Below are positions 11,456 through 22,950 of a stretch of DNA of 64,000 nucleotides, in pieces. Positions within the stretch are counted from its first letter, which is position 1, and each line of letters begins with the position of its first letter. The position numbers and the translations under genes are program-made. The stretch comes from Shinisaurus crocodilurus (Eukaryota > Chordata > Lepidosauria > Squamata > Shinisauridae), in assembly GCA_021292165.1 (NCBI GenBank), contig CM037878.1:238729546-238793545 (forward strand), given 5' to 3'. Under the pieces are notes generated by a model that was not told where the DNA came from, did not search any database, and was given only the letters and a program-made list of their open reading frames with translations.

Positions 11456-11779
11456 ATACCTCGCCAGAGCAGACACTTCGGCACCCATAAGAAAGGACCA
11501 CTCAACACCACAGGATGGGACCATTAAGCAAGTGGCTTCAAAGGGACCCCACCCCACAGGGGGAAGGCGTCACCCCACCTGACCCAAAAGGGAGGGTGGC
11601 AACCCACCTGATTGGCAACCCACCTGATTACGGAGGGAAGGGGCTACCTGAAACACCAAGGTATAAAACACCCTGCGCAAGGGAACTGAGTTGTTGGACC
11701 TGATCAGCAATCTTGCCCCATGCTTGGGGTAAGGGAACGAAGGGATCGGCAACCCCGGGTAGCAGCACCCGGCGTGTTC

Positions 11780-12000
11780 CAGCTAGCTGAAATCACTGGC
11801 CGCTTGGGTTGACCGGACCCCCGGGAAACCAAGCTGAAATCACTGGCCGCTTGGGTTGACCGGACCCCCGGGAAACCAAGCTGAAATCACTCACAAGCCG
11901 CTAGGGTAGACCGGACCTCCGCCGGGAACCCAGCTAGCCGCTTGGGTAGACCGGACCTCCGCCGGGAACCCAGCTAGCAGCATGCGGTTGACCGGGCCTC
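11780..12000 (+). repeat. Tandem repeat inside the LTR
   Basis: At least four tandem copies of a unit of about 45-60 bp occur, each with CCGCTTGGGT, GACCGGACC and a CCGGGAA-type block followed by CCAAGCTGAAATCA or CCCAGCTAGC. Two early copies are nearly identical, and later copies drift and lose the GAAATCACT part. The repeat lies between the TATA-like box and the polyadenylation signal, so it would fall in the transcribed leader of the element. Confidence 0.75.
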
Positions 12001-12321
12001 TGCTGGAGCCCGAGCTGAACTAACTAGCTGAGAGCCCTGAAATCACGGTGTCCTTGAGACTTCTTGCTTGCTACTTTGTACCGTACTGATAAGCTGTATT
12101 GCTGGCGTGTGTCTGGGTTTGTGAAGGTAATTTTGTAAATAAACTTATTTTATAAAAGATACTTTTGTGGCTATAAGTTATCCCTTTGTTCTGGGCTAAG
12201 GGTGATAGTCGCTGGGGACCTCGGAGAAGGCCCGTCCTAGGACTCGCTACCCCCTTAGCATTGAACCCGCGCAGAAGACCAGGTTGTCGGTCTTCCACTG
12301 TACAAGTGTTCTGGAGAGGGG

Positions 12322-12455
12322 AGCCTTGTCCAACCTGGGTCCCTCCAGATGTTCTGGATTACAGCTCCCAACAACCCCAGCTAGCATGGCTAAGGATCAG
12401 GGATGGTGGGAGTTGCAGTCCAAAACAGCTGGGGGGCAGGTTGGGGATGGCTGCT
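12322..12455. mobile_element. hAT-type palindromic MITE, diverged
   Basis: Arms with CCTCCAGATGTTCTGGATTA, CAGCTCCCAACA and returning GGGAGTTGCAGTCC, GGGCAGGTTGGGGATGGCTG form an imperfect inverted repeat of the palindrome family seen intact at 56372-56506. Confidence 0.65.
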
Positions 12456-12778
12456 GTAGGGGGTTCTAGGTGTTCTCCCCTATACCTGTTCTATTTCCTA
12501 GTTTTTCATGGCAGATGCTTCTGCTATCTCCATACAAATCAACAGAGTGATGTGATATCATACAGCTTCTGATCTATCAATTTCATTCGAAAGGAATGCA
12601 TGAAAAAAACTGTGGTTGCAATAGCAGAGCATTGCTGAATGCAAGAAGTAGTCGTGCACTGAGGTTCTGAGACAGATAGATAAATCTTCTTAGAGGGCTA
12701 TATGAGCACTCTTATGGATATATGGATAAGCACTGAACCTTTCCCATTCTTTGGCTGCAATTCTAAGCCCCACTGAAC

Positions 12779-13479
12779 CAGGGATGTTGAAGAGTCCTTG
12801 GTCTCGAGTCACGAGTCTTTGGACCCGAGTCTCGAGTCCGAGTCCTTGGTCCAAAATGGTGACTCACGAGTCACGAGTCCTGAGTCACTCCCAAAACTGA
12901 CTCCACGAGTCCCTATTAAAATCAATGGGGTTTCCCCCCAACAAAATAAGGCTACTTCAGATGTGTGACTTAAATAAATTCTAGGCACAAGTGTGCCTTT
13001 TTATTTCAAAACTCTGCAACTGATTTTGGCAAGAACAGACCAGGCAGCCAAACCCAAAATAACCAGGCAGGCAGAGGAGGCAGGGAACCCAAAACAGGCA
13101 GGCAGAGGCAGCCAAACCCAAAATGTCTGACCCTAACCCAAACCCCCCACAACAACACATCAATCAAAATAAATCTCAACACATCGTTGGGGCTGTGCTC
13201 CTGGTAACTGTCCATAGTGGCTGAGCAGCGGCGCGCCTCGATTCCACGCGCTCTTCACCGGTGATCGCGCTCCTTCTGGCACAGCCAGAAGACTCGTCAA
13301 CAGCCCAGGGATGTTGACGAGTCCTTGGTCTCGAGTCCCGAGTCGAGTCTCGAGTCCCATTAAAAATATTGGGACTCGAGTCCGAGTCGAGTCAGAGGGG
13401 GGACTCAGTCCGACTCACGAGTCGAGTCAGAGGGGGGACTCAGTCCGACTCACGAGTCGAGTCCGAGTCCCCATCCCTG
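12779..13479. mobile_element. hAT element with (GAGTC)n-rich termini
   Basis: This is a 701-bp unit that starts CAGGGATGTTGAAGAGTCC and ends GAGTCCCCATCCCTG. It is bounded by perfect 8-bp duplications CACTGAAC at 12771-12778 and 13480-13487. Both ends are packed with GAGTC/GACTC repeats. A second left terminus (CAGGGATGTTGACGAGTCC) appears at 13306, just after a broken right-end-like GACTCGTCAACA, which suggests a second copy inserted or joined inside. The interior shows no intact transposase. The element itself is inserted in an older fold-back repeat (GTAGACATGCATAGGATTGC). Confidence 0.88.
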
Positions 13480-13559
13480 CACTGAACTCAGTAGAACTTA
13501 CTTCTGAGTAGACATGCATAGGATTGCACTATTAAACAAATAATTGCAGTAGCCAAACT

Positions 13560-14270
13560 GTTCAGAGCTTTAAAGAAAAGCACAAGCACATTTGATGTCT
13601 AGACCAGTTCTGTATCTAGATCAGCATAGAATCATAGAACTGGATGTAGGGATTTCACAATGGCCAATTCACTGGTCAGTTGACCTATTCTTTGACACCC
13701 ATCAAATATCACCAAATATTCCATAAAGCCCAGAATGTCACTGTGTAGGTGGCAGTTCATCTTTCTTATTTGTCAGGCTTGCTGCCTACCATGGAGACCA
13801 CCAGACCACTTTGGACTCTGAGCAGGACAGTAGGGTGATGGTCACGTGGGTCAGAGGCAGGAGATGTAGTCACAGACAAACTGGACATCAGATATTGGAT
13901 CAAACAACAGGAACTGAGGGCCATAACCGTCATAATCATCATTCACTTTTAGACCACCCAATAACCAAAGTTCTCTGGGTGGTGTACAGAAACAGGAGAT
14001 GTAGTCACAGCAGGCAAGAGGTCTAATACCAAGCTAGGCAGACTAGACAAGATGAGTTGAAGCAGGAGAGAGGTGGGTGGCAGACAATCTGTGTTGCAGC
14101 TGTGACAAGATGCTCAAACTACCAGACTAGCCTAGAAGGAAGGGTTTTATAAGGCCTGATGCTTCTCCATTGGTTTGCAAGGTCAGCTGACCACCTTGAG
14201 GCTGTGGGTTCAGCAGACAGCACTTGGGCTGGTACTACAGTCTAGAGGGCACCCTTGCCCTAGTCTGAAT
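13560..14270. other. Intergenic, nothing recognised
   Basis: No gene, exon-like frame or named repeat was found. A fragment GCATAGAATCATAGAACTGG at about 13624 resembles the tail of the 5S-type SINE or CR1. Confidence 0.4.
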
Positions 14271-14273
14271 ATC

Positions 14274-14385
14274 TCAGGGCTCTCCAACCTTGGGTTCCCA
14301 GATGTTGCCAGCCTACAGCTCCCAGCATACCCAGCCAGTAATAACCAGGCCTGACCCTGATGCTGAAGGTTGGCCACTGGAGGCC
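14274..14385. mobile_element. Palindromic MITE fragment, diverged
   Basis: It begins CAGGGCTCTCCAACCTTGGG and CCCAGATGTTGCCAGCC, matching the left arm of 19058-19193. The right arm is decayed (GCTGAAGGTTGGCCACTGGA). Confidence 0.55.
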
Positions 14386-14639
14386 CCGTACTGAGTCTCT
14401 CCTTGGTAACTTACATGATTTCATGATTATGGTGTTACAGTATTTGTTAGCAAGGACAGAAGTGATGGATGTTTGCTTTAGCCCTGCAGCAATCAGGGGC
14501 AAATACAGCAATGCAGCAAAGTTTCTCCTACTTGCCACCTGCTATAACTGCAGGCCTCTCCAAACAGAAATAGGATTACAAACAGTCATCAGCCTAGGAT
14601 CATGCAGGACTTCATTTTGCTGACTTCAGAAACCCCCTT

Positions 14640-16900
14640 CATGGGATCTGGCTGTCCTGGGAGGGATTGGACGCACATCTAGAAAAACAGTAGCTGTTGA
14701 AAGAGCTGAAGGCAGTGACTGAAGCAAAACACACAAAATGTTGCTGCAAGCGAGACAGTAAATTATAGATGGAGACAGCCCAATTATTATTATTTTTTTG
14801 TTCTAATGCTTTAAAAAAAATACCTAACCATTCTTTTACAATTATTTCGCTGACATTTCAGTTAATTGGCCAAATCGTCTTTGACTGGTCAAATGCCAAC
14901 CCCCTGCATTGTGGTCTCAGGTCACCCCCTACATACCTACCTCTCCACCCTTAACCTGCCTGAGGTTTATCCCAAAAGCTCCATTAGCCGGGGATCATTG
15001 TCAAGGATGTGGTATCCCAGAAAGTGTGGTGCTGCTTTCTTCAGCTCTCGCTTGACTGAGATGATGGATGGGACTCACTTGATGTTAATGCTTTGGTTCC
15101 TGTACTAAATGTCAATCTTTCAAAAAACCGAAAGATGGCTGTTAACCAAATGTCAATATGTATCAGTTTAGCATTACTCAAAGAAGTGGTGAGTTGGGTT
15201 TAGGCCAGACAGGCAGAGCAGACACCAAGACCAAGCCTCCTCCCTTTGTAACAAATATCTCCAGCAGTGAGCTCCAAAGGCCAGGCCATGGTGAGAGGAG
15301 AAAGCCGAAGCAGAGACAAGCCACTGCAGTGACTGCACCCTTGTAAATGAAAGCACTGCATGATTGGACCTGTGCCCTGCATGTAAGCAGGCACAGCACT
15401 GGGAGGTGGGGGAGCCATGCTGACAGGATTCCTCCCGCCCCCACCATCATGTTCAATGGTGTTACTTTGTGTCATTCTACCTGCTCACCTCTCTGCCTTT
15501 AACTGGCCAGAAGTTGAAATGTGTGACAGCAAACTTTAGGACATAAGACATGCATATCTTGTTGGGCTTACTTTACAGTTGACAGATCATGTTTGCTATT
15601 TTGCCTTATGTTTAAATGGTCTCTCTCTCTCTCTCTCTGTGCAAATGTAATAATCCAATTTTAAAACAAACCTGGGAAAATGCATTCATGTGGAGGGTGA
15701 ATTCAAATCCCACGACTACCTCAGGCTTCTAAAATAGCTGTTACTTTCTTTGTCAACTAGCTACACCAGGGGAACTTGACACTCAATTTGTCAATGTGTT
15801 ACAAACAGTTTACTAGACAGCAACAGAACTCTGGAGAATAAGGGCACAATCCACTGGGAACATCCTCTCGTGCAAGCCCAATTGATTTCAAGAGAAGCTC
15901 CTGGTGGATTTCACCCTTAATCTCCAGCATCTATTGCTGTCTTGTAAACAGTTTAATAATACAACCGGGCTTGCACAAGAGAAATTCCTAAAGGATTGTC
16001 CTCCAAGTGCATTTACACAAGTGACATTAAGAAGAACATTTAAACTCCAGTGCAGCACTGTGGAAAGTTTGAGCCATTTTTTAGCTCAAGTGTGCTAATC
16101 CATGTGACTCTTTTGTTCAAGTTATAAACATGGGAATAAGTTCTTCTGCAATAAGTTTGTCAAGAATAGGGTTGCCAACTCTCCAAGAATGATGACAGAA
16201 AAGAATGATCAGCCACTGCTAATTTGCACATGATAAAGGTGTGTGTGTGTGTATGAATAGAATAGAGGTTTTAAAATGCTTATGATCTGGAACTGCTCTG
16301 AAGCCCCCAGGATTCCACATAAGAATCTGCCAGTGATCAGCCCTTGTCCTTTGTAAGACTCTTTCACTGCATTGCTGTGCTCACAGAGTAAGCAGGAAAC
16401 CACTGCTTCAGATGTTCTGATGGGCTTTGAAATAATGAAAGATTGCAACATTGTCCCCTTGTAAGAGAAGAGTTGATACCTCAATTCTTAATCTTATACG
16501 GTTCTGTTACAGCACAAAAGTTCACTGAATTAGCTGTTGGAGCATTACTTCCAAGTTGTCAATGTCAGTGAAAGATAGACACAAATTTGTGATTTCTAGA
16601 TTCCAGGGTGCAATTGTTCAGATTTCACTGTGATCTTCAGCTCCTCTGTTCTATGATGTCTGAAAGCCTGCACTCCTTGATTTAGCTCAAGCTGATCCAT
16701 TCAAAGAGGTGATTACCTAACCTCCTTTGTCTTTCCTTGCCAAAATGAAAACACCCCATTGTCCTGCCTGAATTGTTTTTAATCTGTACTTCATTTTTGC
16801 TGTATTTACCTGAAGGAAAGTAACCTGCAGCTGATATGTGTTTGTTTGTGGGAGAGATTGCATTGTTGGGCAGGACTGGTTGCTTTGATATTCTGAAACA
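14640..16900. other. Intergenic, nothing beyond microsatellites
   Basis: A (CT)n tract lies at about 15619-15640 and a short (TG)n at about 16240. I see no gene, splice-flanked exon or repeat family in this 2.2 kb. Confidence 0.4.
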
Positions 16901-16902
16901 AT

Positions 16903-18910
16903 GACTGGGTTCACACAACATGACAACCGATCATGGGTTGCTACCCACAATGGGTTGTTGTGTCGTGTGAACCTGAACTGTTTTGCCCATGGTGGCATGT
17001 TCATGGGCAACAGGCCACCCCAACAACCCATGGACTGCTGTAGGGGTTGTTGTACCCATGATGGTTTGTCGTGTCGTACAAACCGACTGATAACCACAGG
17101 CTGGCTTGTTTGAGGGCAACAAGCCACTGTGGCAACTGTTGTGCCTCTCTCTCGCTCCTACTCCCCTCCCACCAGCCAGAACATCAGGCACAGCTCACGG
17201 GTCTCTTTGTAAAGCTTTACTGAGTAAACAGCAGGGCAACTCAGGTGGTTGCAGAAAAGTGTTACACAAAAATAAAGGAAGTCATTCAAGACCCTACATC
17301 CTGTCAATAGGAGGTCAGGAAGAATCAACAGTTGATTCTGCACTGAGGAATTTTGCGCATTCCCAACCTCAAATCAGAGAACCTTCTCCACCCCTAGGGT
17401 GGGTCAAAAGTCTTGTTAGCCAATCGAGCAGAGCAACGAAGAGAGGTCAGTTGTTCCTGCCTCTTAGGTGACGTTGCTCGTGAGGATCTGTCATGGAAGC
17501 TGGCTCCCCCTCCCATCAGGAGCTCTTCCTCCCCTCCCATCGGGAGCTATCTTCCCAGGTATTCTTCTTCTAGTCCCCCCTCCTCCGGCTGCAACCTTGA
17601 CGGAGCAGCTGGGTCAGTGTTATCAATTGGGAGTGGCTCTGCTCCTAACTCCTCTTCTAACTCCCTCTCCCCTTCTGTTTCAGAATCCATTCCCACGGGA
17701 TCTGGCCAGTGCTGTTTTGGAGTTAGGGAGTCGGAACTTGAGGGGCTAGGGGAACTAGCCCTGAGTCTGACACAACCCATAGCTTGTTCTAGGGGTTGTT
17801 GTACCCATGATGGATTGTTGTGTCATCGGAACCCAGGCGATCAACCCAGTTTTGGGTACAGGGAAATCAGCTACTGAGTACCGTGGCAAGAATGACAAAA
17901 AAACACCCTTCCTGCTCTTGCCAAGTGGCTCCCAGGTGACCGCCAGTGCCAGCTGCCCCCAAAGTGCCCAAACAGCACTTGGGGGCAGCTGGCACTGGCT
18001 TCCCTGCCTCCCTGCCACAATTGTGGGCCGTTTCAGGCTTGCCACAGCTTCTCCCCCTTTAAACTTTAATGTTTAAATTAACATTAAGAAGTGTTAAATG
18101 AAAAACTTAAAAGTGTTTTTTTTAAAATGCTTTTGCATGTTCCTGAGGTTCTAGAATCTCAGGAACAAGTACAAAAGTGAGGGCACCCTTAGGACATATG
18201 AGTCCCCCCAAAACTGAGGATCTAGCTGCGAAGGGGATGAACGAGCCACCACACCCTTTTCGTGAGTTAAGATCACTCTCACCTTTGGTTACATCTGACA
18301 GCTCACCTTTTGACTGCTGTCAGATGTAGGCAAAGGGGGAAATAAACTTACCTACAGCCTCTGTGGGGCAATGCCCAGGGTGGATACCTACTAGACTTTG
18401 CCAGCAGGCACCCCCCTGCACATTGCCCACCCAAGGCTCCCCATTTCCACAGCTGCGCAAGTGCAGGTAAAAAATTTTTTAAAATAATTTCCACAAATAT
18501 TTGCGGAAACTACTGGGAACCAAAACATTTTTTAGAAAGATGTTGGGCAACCAGGGGCAGCTCCTCCAAGGTGCTGCTGGAGCATTTTGAAGGGATTGTC
18601 CATAGCTGTCAAAGTGGGGATAGCGAAAGCTGACTTGACAGCCAACTTTTGCGATCTGAAGAACAAAAAAAGTTTAAAGGGGGGGGAAGCCATGGCAAAC
18701 CCAAAATGGCTTGCAAATGTGGTAGGGATCAGGGAGACAACCTGGTCCTCCTGTGGTGCCCCCTGGGATACCCATGGGAGGACTGCGGAGGGGGAGGGAT
18801 GGGGTCAACAATGCATGGTGAACCCGATTGTCTGTCGAGCTCACCATGGGTTGTTCAGACGACAACCAGCCCACTGTGGCTTATTGCCAGAGTGGGTTAG
18901 CATGATGTGT
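16903..18910. mobile_element. Large composite repeat with GGTTCACACAAC ends
   Basis: The left end TGACTGGGTTCACACAACAT and the right end CTCACCATGGGTTGTTCAGA...GTGTGAATGCGCCC bracket about 2 kb, of which 17137-17772 is an inserted solo LTR. The block CTTGCCAAGTGGCTCCCAGG followed by a CCAAAGTGCCCAAACAGCAC palindrome (about 17915-17995) recurs near 44575-44650 and, in part, near 56935-56990. No transposase frame is visible. Boundaries are approximate and it may be more than one element. Confidence 0.5.
17137..17772 (-). mobile_element. Solo LTR, antisense
   Basis: A 636-bp unit runs from TGTTGTGCCTC to GAGTCTGACA on the plus strand, with TG...CA ends and the 4-bp duplication CAAC on both sides (17133-17136 and 17773-17776). 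On the minus strand, a CAGTAAAGCTTTACAAAG block resembles a retroviral-type polyadenylation signal region followed by a short U5, which sets the orientation. There are no flanking internal genes. Class (ERV or Ty3-type) cannot be told from the LTR alone. Confidence 0.72.
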
Positions 18911-19057
18911 GAATGCGCCCACAATCTTTGCAGTTGGCTATGTCTGTAATAGTACTGCCAGTTGCCAGAAACTAGGAGGTTACGGTATGTCTTCTCAGTA
19001 CTGAGCAGTGTACTACCCTAGCAGGAGATGGAATTCAACACCTGGAACCCCTTAGCT

Positions 19058-19193
19058 CAGGGCTCTCCAACCTTGGGTCCCCAGATGTTGCTGGACTACA
19101 GCTCCCAGAATCCCTTGCCATTAGCCATACTGGCTAGGTATGCTGGGAGCTGTAGGCCAGCAACATCTGGGGACCCAAGGTTGGAGAGCCCTG
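19058..19193. mobile_element. hAT-type palindromic MITE, complete
   Basis: This 136-bp element starts CAGGGCTCTCCAACC and ends GGTTGGAGAGCCCTG, with perfect 8-bp duplications CCTTAGCT at 19050-19057 and 19194-19201. The two arms pair over nearly their full length. Confidence 0.9.
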
Positions 19194-19647
19194 CCTTAGC
19201 TCATGAAAACATTCCACCTGGCTCTGTCAAAAGAGTAACAACGCAGGCAGGTGGATGGGGCAGCCTATTTATTTATTATTTGATTTTATACCCCCACCAT
19301 TCAATCCACTGGGATTCCCAGAACAGCTTACAAATTAAAACATTTATGAATACAAGAAAAAATTGATTTGGCTAGCCCATCAGACCACCTGAGCTCTTAC
19401 CACTATAACCTTGTGTGCCTGTGGCTACTCCTTCATGCTGTGGGCCTCCTGGCAGAACAGGGACTGGAACGCAGATCTTCCTGGTCCACATCCTATATTC
19501 TGTCTACCACATCAGACTGTCTTGGTAGAGTTCTGCCTATCGATGATGATGGGCGGGGTGGGGGCAGAGTGCCATATTTTATGCCTTATCAGAAATGCCA
19601 AGAAGCAGGGGATGGTAAAATGCTCCTCACCATTTGGTAGTTACATA

Positions 19648-19934
19648 GGGCAGTATCCAACACTTCATAGGGTAGTATCCAACATTACATAGGTGCTAGC
19701 AGAAATGAACACTAGTGCAGCAGGGACCTAGCACAACCATGGAAACTAGCCCTAATCAGTGCTTCTGGAATGGGACAAGTCAGTGGAGCTCCTGGAAGGG
19801 AGCTCCACTGATGTGTCCCATTCCAGAAGTGCTAATTTGGGCTAGTTTCATTGCACTAGCTCCCCACCGCGCTAGTGTTTGTTTCCAGTAGCACATGTTT
19901 AGTGTCGACAGACTGCCAGCATTGGATATTGCCC
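19648..19934. mobile_element. Fold-back MITE, GGGCAGTATCC family (copy 1)
   Basis: This 287-bp element starts GGGCAGTATCCAAC and ends TTGGATATTGCCC. It is flanked by the 3-bp duplication ATA (19645-19647 and 19935-19937). The centre is a strong hairpin around GGAGCTCC(TGGAAG)GGAGCTCC with CATTCCAGAAG arms. A second copy lies at 47290-47567. A 3-bp duplication with G-rich ends suggests PIF/Harbinger; that class call is inference. Confidence 0.82.
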
Positions 19935-20181
19935 ATATATACCATACCCTATTAAGTTCCCACTTGGTGAATGGTTGTCTGTGTTCACTCAGTGGATGAG
20001 AGATATGAATGGACAATGAACAGGTGACATCTTTGAAGACAAAGATGGGTGAGATCCATACAAGAAGATGAGGGAGAGAAAGGGAAGATTGAGAAAAAAA
20101 TAAATCAGGAGAGGAGGAGAGAAATGGGAAAATCTAAACAGAGGTCCATGTATAAAAATGGTGTGTGAATATATAGATATA

Positions 20182-20182
20182 G

Positions 20183-20223
<41 letters not shown>

Positions 20224-20255
20224 CGTGCACGCGCACACACATGCACATGCACATG
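20182..20255 (+). repeat. (TG)n microsatellite, compound
   Basis: A perfect TG run of about 18 units passes into GTGCGTGCACGCGCACAC and (CATGCA)n, giving alternating purine-pyrimidine sequence of about 70 bp that could adopt Z-form DNA. Confidence 0.85.
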
Positions 20256-20339
20256 TGTTTGAGGAAATACACTCATATTCTAGAATGACAAACAAAGGAA
20301 CAAGAGAAAATAAAGCAAAGGAGAGAAACAAAGGTTTTT

Positions 20340-22185
20340 CACTGAATGAAGTTTAACAGGAGAATGTCACAACAGAATGAATAGAAATCATGTACACATT
20401 ATGTAACTGTCATCTTCTGAACAGCTCACAAATATCCAGCCACAGCAGCTCAGTTTACAGGAAGAGTTGTGCATTGTAGACTCAACAGTCCCAGGAATTG
20501 GGAAAGGGTGAAAAAACAAAAGTCCTGCCGTATATTTGAACAGCCATTGTCCAATCTACTTCTGGTCACCACTTCGGAAGGGAATGTCTGCAGTGGAAGG
20601 ATCCGAGGATGCCTTGAAAGAGGAAAGAATTTTATACTTCTTCAAAGCTTGCTCTGGAAACAAAGGGGCTTTCAGTTGAATAGATGATCTGGGTTTCACT
20701 GTTACAGTAACACCCAATTATTTTGGTAAATCTCTCATAAAGAGAGCATAAAACCAGAAGATGACCCCTGCTGGATCAAGCCAAAGGCCCATGTAATTCA
20801 GCACCAGTACCCAAAGTAACAGAAATGCATTGGTGGTATTGTCCCAAATATTATCTGTTCAGAATGCATCCAAGTCAAATGGACTAATATACAGATTATG
20901 ACTTTCTAGCCTGTCCTGCTCTAACTGAGTCAGTCTTTATGCTAGGCAAACTCAGGGACAAATCCAATAGGTAAGTCAATTAAGTAGGCAAATGGCCAAG
21001 CACAAAGGTTTCAGTCCAGTATGGGATCAGGTGTGGTCAAGATACAGGCAGGTGTGAATACAGGTAGAAATCAGGTAACAATGAGTCAGTACAACTAAAC
21101 AAGACAATTCCAAAGGAAACATCTAGGTCTGACAAAAGGTCAGACATTGCCCATCTTTCAGCCATTATGGCTTTACATAAGGTAATCAGTACAGTCTTTT
21201 GAAAGGGGGATATGGTTCACAGTCCTCTTTAGCATAACATAGCAGAGGCTAGGGATTTGCCTTCAGGGTTGTTCATGGAAGGTCTGACTTGTCAGGGCAA
21301 GTTCCTGGAAGACCAAAGAAAGGTCTGACTTGCCTTTCCAGGCCTTTCTGTTAAACTGAAGCCTAGACAAAATTTACTTCTACAGGGTGGGGCCAGGGGG
21401 AGGGGGTGTGGCTATCTGGCAAACCCCAGTGGGCCAGGCTGGGACCCCAGGCTGGCCAGATTTGGCCTGTAGGCCTGAAGTTCAACACCCCTACCCCAGG
21501 GAAGGGGCTTAAGCAGTATGTTTGCACTGTCTTCTCTGGGCAAGATGATCACGCTGTCGCATCTCTTCAAATGGCTAGGAGGTTGGTTTTGAGTAGGCAG
21601 TCCAAATGAGCAGAGCAAGGCAAAGCATGGAAGTGAGTAATGCTGATGATTAAGGAGGAAGGGGAGGCAAAGCAGAATCAGAAAGGAAGCTAGAAAGCAC
21701 ACAAGGATCTAGGAGCTATGCACAGGTAGGGCTGCTGACCTTTTTTTTCTGGGCTTGTGTTTGTGCGCCTTTTAATAGCAGATGGATGTGCAGAAGCTTA
21801 GCTGGCAAAGTTTTCCCCACTGCTTAATCTCCATGCCGGGAAATGCTTTACCTCCTTCATTTCTCCACGTTCAGCTGCTGTTAAAAGGAACATGAATGGT
21901 AGCAGTAATAATCATCATAAAAGAGGTTGGCAGTGTTATGCACAGTGTTTGCTTCAACCTGAAATCACACAGAGCGGGATAGAGCAAGCAAAAGGGCTAT
22001 TAAGGTTACTTGAGCTCAGGATGTGTATAAACTGCCAAAGGGAGACAGCGGCTACAGGAGAAAGGCCGCTGCCCAACTCCCAGAAGGATGGAGGTTTATA
22101 GTTCCACACCCCCATCACAGCTCTCTTACCTGTTCTTCTTTAGAGGTTCTTAAGAAAGGGAAGCTGCCAGAAATGCCTTTAGTTA
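20340..22185. other. Intergenic; scattered remnants only
   Basis: A CR1/SINE 3'-tail remnant in antisense (CCTGCTGGATCAAGCCAAAG) lies at about 20760. The CAGGGTGGGGCC...CACCCCTACCCCAGGG unit at about 21384-21508 resembles a hAT-like element related to 59898. No gene is seen. Confidence 0.45.
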
Positions 22186-22189
22186 TATG

Positions 22190-22545
22190 CAGGGCTGGCA
22201 TCAAGAGTAGGCATGGTTGGGCACTTGCTGGGGGCCCACACCTCAGCAGGAGCCCACTGACAAGATCGCTCCAAAGTTGCTCCTCCTCTTCACCATTGCA
22301 ACCTGCTTGTTCACCCACCTCTTCCTCTGGCCCAGACAATGGTGGTGATGAGAAGGAGGAACAGTAGTTGCCACTGCCTGCTTGCTCACTGCCTCTCTGC
22401 CTCTCTGCCAAGCAAGTGCTAGCAATGATGAGAAAGAGGCTGAGGAGCAACAGCAGCTGATGACAGTGGCAGTGAGAAGATGACTCACTGAAGGAGGGGG
22501 CCCATTAGAGTGTCTTGACAAGGGCCCTCAAAAACCTGGAGTCTG
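22190..22545. mobile_element. hAT-like element, probable
   Basis: It begins CAGGGCTGGCATCAAGAG and reads GGGGGCCCACACC, and near the right side GGGGGCCCATTAGAG. This is the layout of elements whose CAGGG-type termini surround a short G/C-rich subterminal repeat. The flanks GTTATATG and GGTATATG differ at one base, but the right terminus does not match the left well, so confidence is limited. Confidence 0.4.
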
Positions 22546-22569
22546 CACTTGGTATATGATATTATAGGG

Positions 22570-22950
22570 ACTTACGAAGCTGCCTTATATTGCATCAAAC
22601 CATTGGTCCACACAGCTCAGAGCCTCTGGACCATCTCCTCTGATCAGAAACTTCTCCAAGCAGAAATATTTCCTAGCTAGCCCTGAGATCCTTTAAATCA
22701 CGGGTGGGGAACTGGTGCCTTTCCAGATGTTGTTGGCCTGCATCTCCCATCAGTCCTAGTCAGCATAGCCAATGGTGAGATATGACAGGAGTTGCAGTCC
22801 AACAACATCTGAGGGCCGCATCATTTTCCCCATCCCTGCTTTAAACAATAGGTATGGTTTAACTTTTTAACTAGATATAGACTGAACCTGGAACCATCTG
22901 CATGCAGCAGAACATGTGCTCCAGCAATGAACTACAGCCCCTCCCCAATC
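22570..22950 (-). mobile_element. tRNA-derived SINE, antisense, split by a MITE
   Basis: The left part (GAAGCTGCCTTATATTGCAT, CATTGGTCCAC) is the SINE tail. The right part (CTGAACCTGGAACCATCTGC, CTCCAGCAATGAACTACAGC) is its tRNA-like head in antisense. A hAT palindrome at 22699-22838 separates them, giving a clear order of insertion. Confidence 0.75.
22699..22838. mobile_element. hAT-type palindromic MITE, complete
   Basis: This 140-bp element starts CACGGGTGGGGAAC and ends TTTTCCCCATCCCTG, flanked by CTTTAAAT (22691-22698) and CTTTAAAC (22839-22846), an 8-bp duplication with one mismatch. Confidence 0.82.

Larger units (their letters stand above)
10947..12297 (+). mobile_element. Probable solo LTR containing a hAT MITE
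   Basis: A region starting TGTGGAG and ending TCTTCCA has the layout of a long terminal repeat. A TATA-like GTATAAAAC lies at 11661, a tandem repeat at about 11780-12000, and AATAAA at 12138-12143, followed by about 150 bp. The same seven bases CTGTACA flank both sides (10940-10946 and 12298-12304). Seven is longer than usual for an LTR element, so the exact ends may be off by one or two bases. Removing the 289-bp hAT insertion and its 8-bp duplication leaves an LTR of about 1.05 kb. No internal genes are present, as expected after LTR-LTR recombination. Confidence 0.6.

Noticed and set aside
11195..11501. GC-rich frames up to 96 codons on both strands
   Set aside because: They lie in the GC-rich middle of a hAT MITE and show no family match.
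17413..17877. 154-codon plus-strand frame rich in Ser and Pro
   Set aside because: It lies mostly in the solo LTR and crosses its end, so it is not a gene.
20182..20331. Frames with repeated His/Thr
   Set aside because: They are translations of the TG microsatellite.
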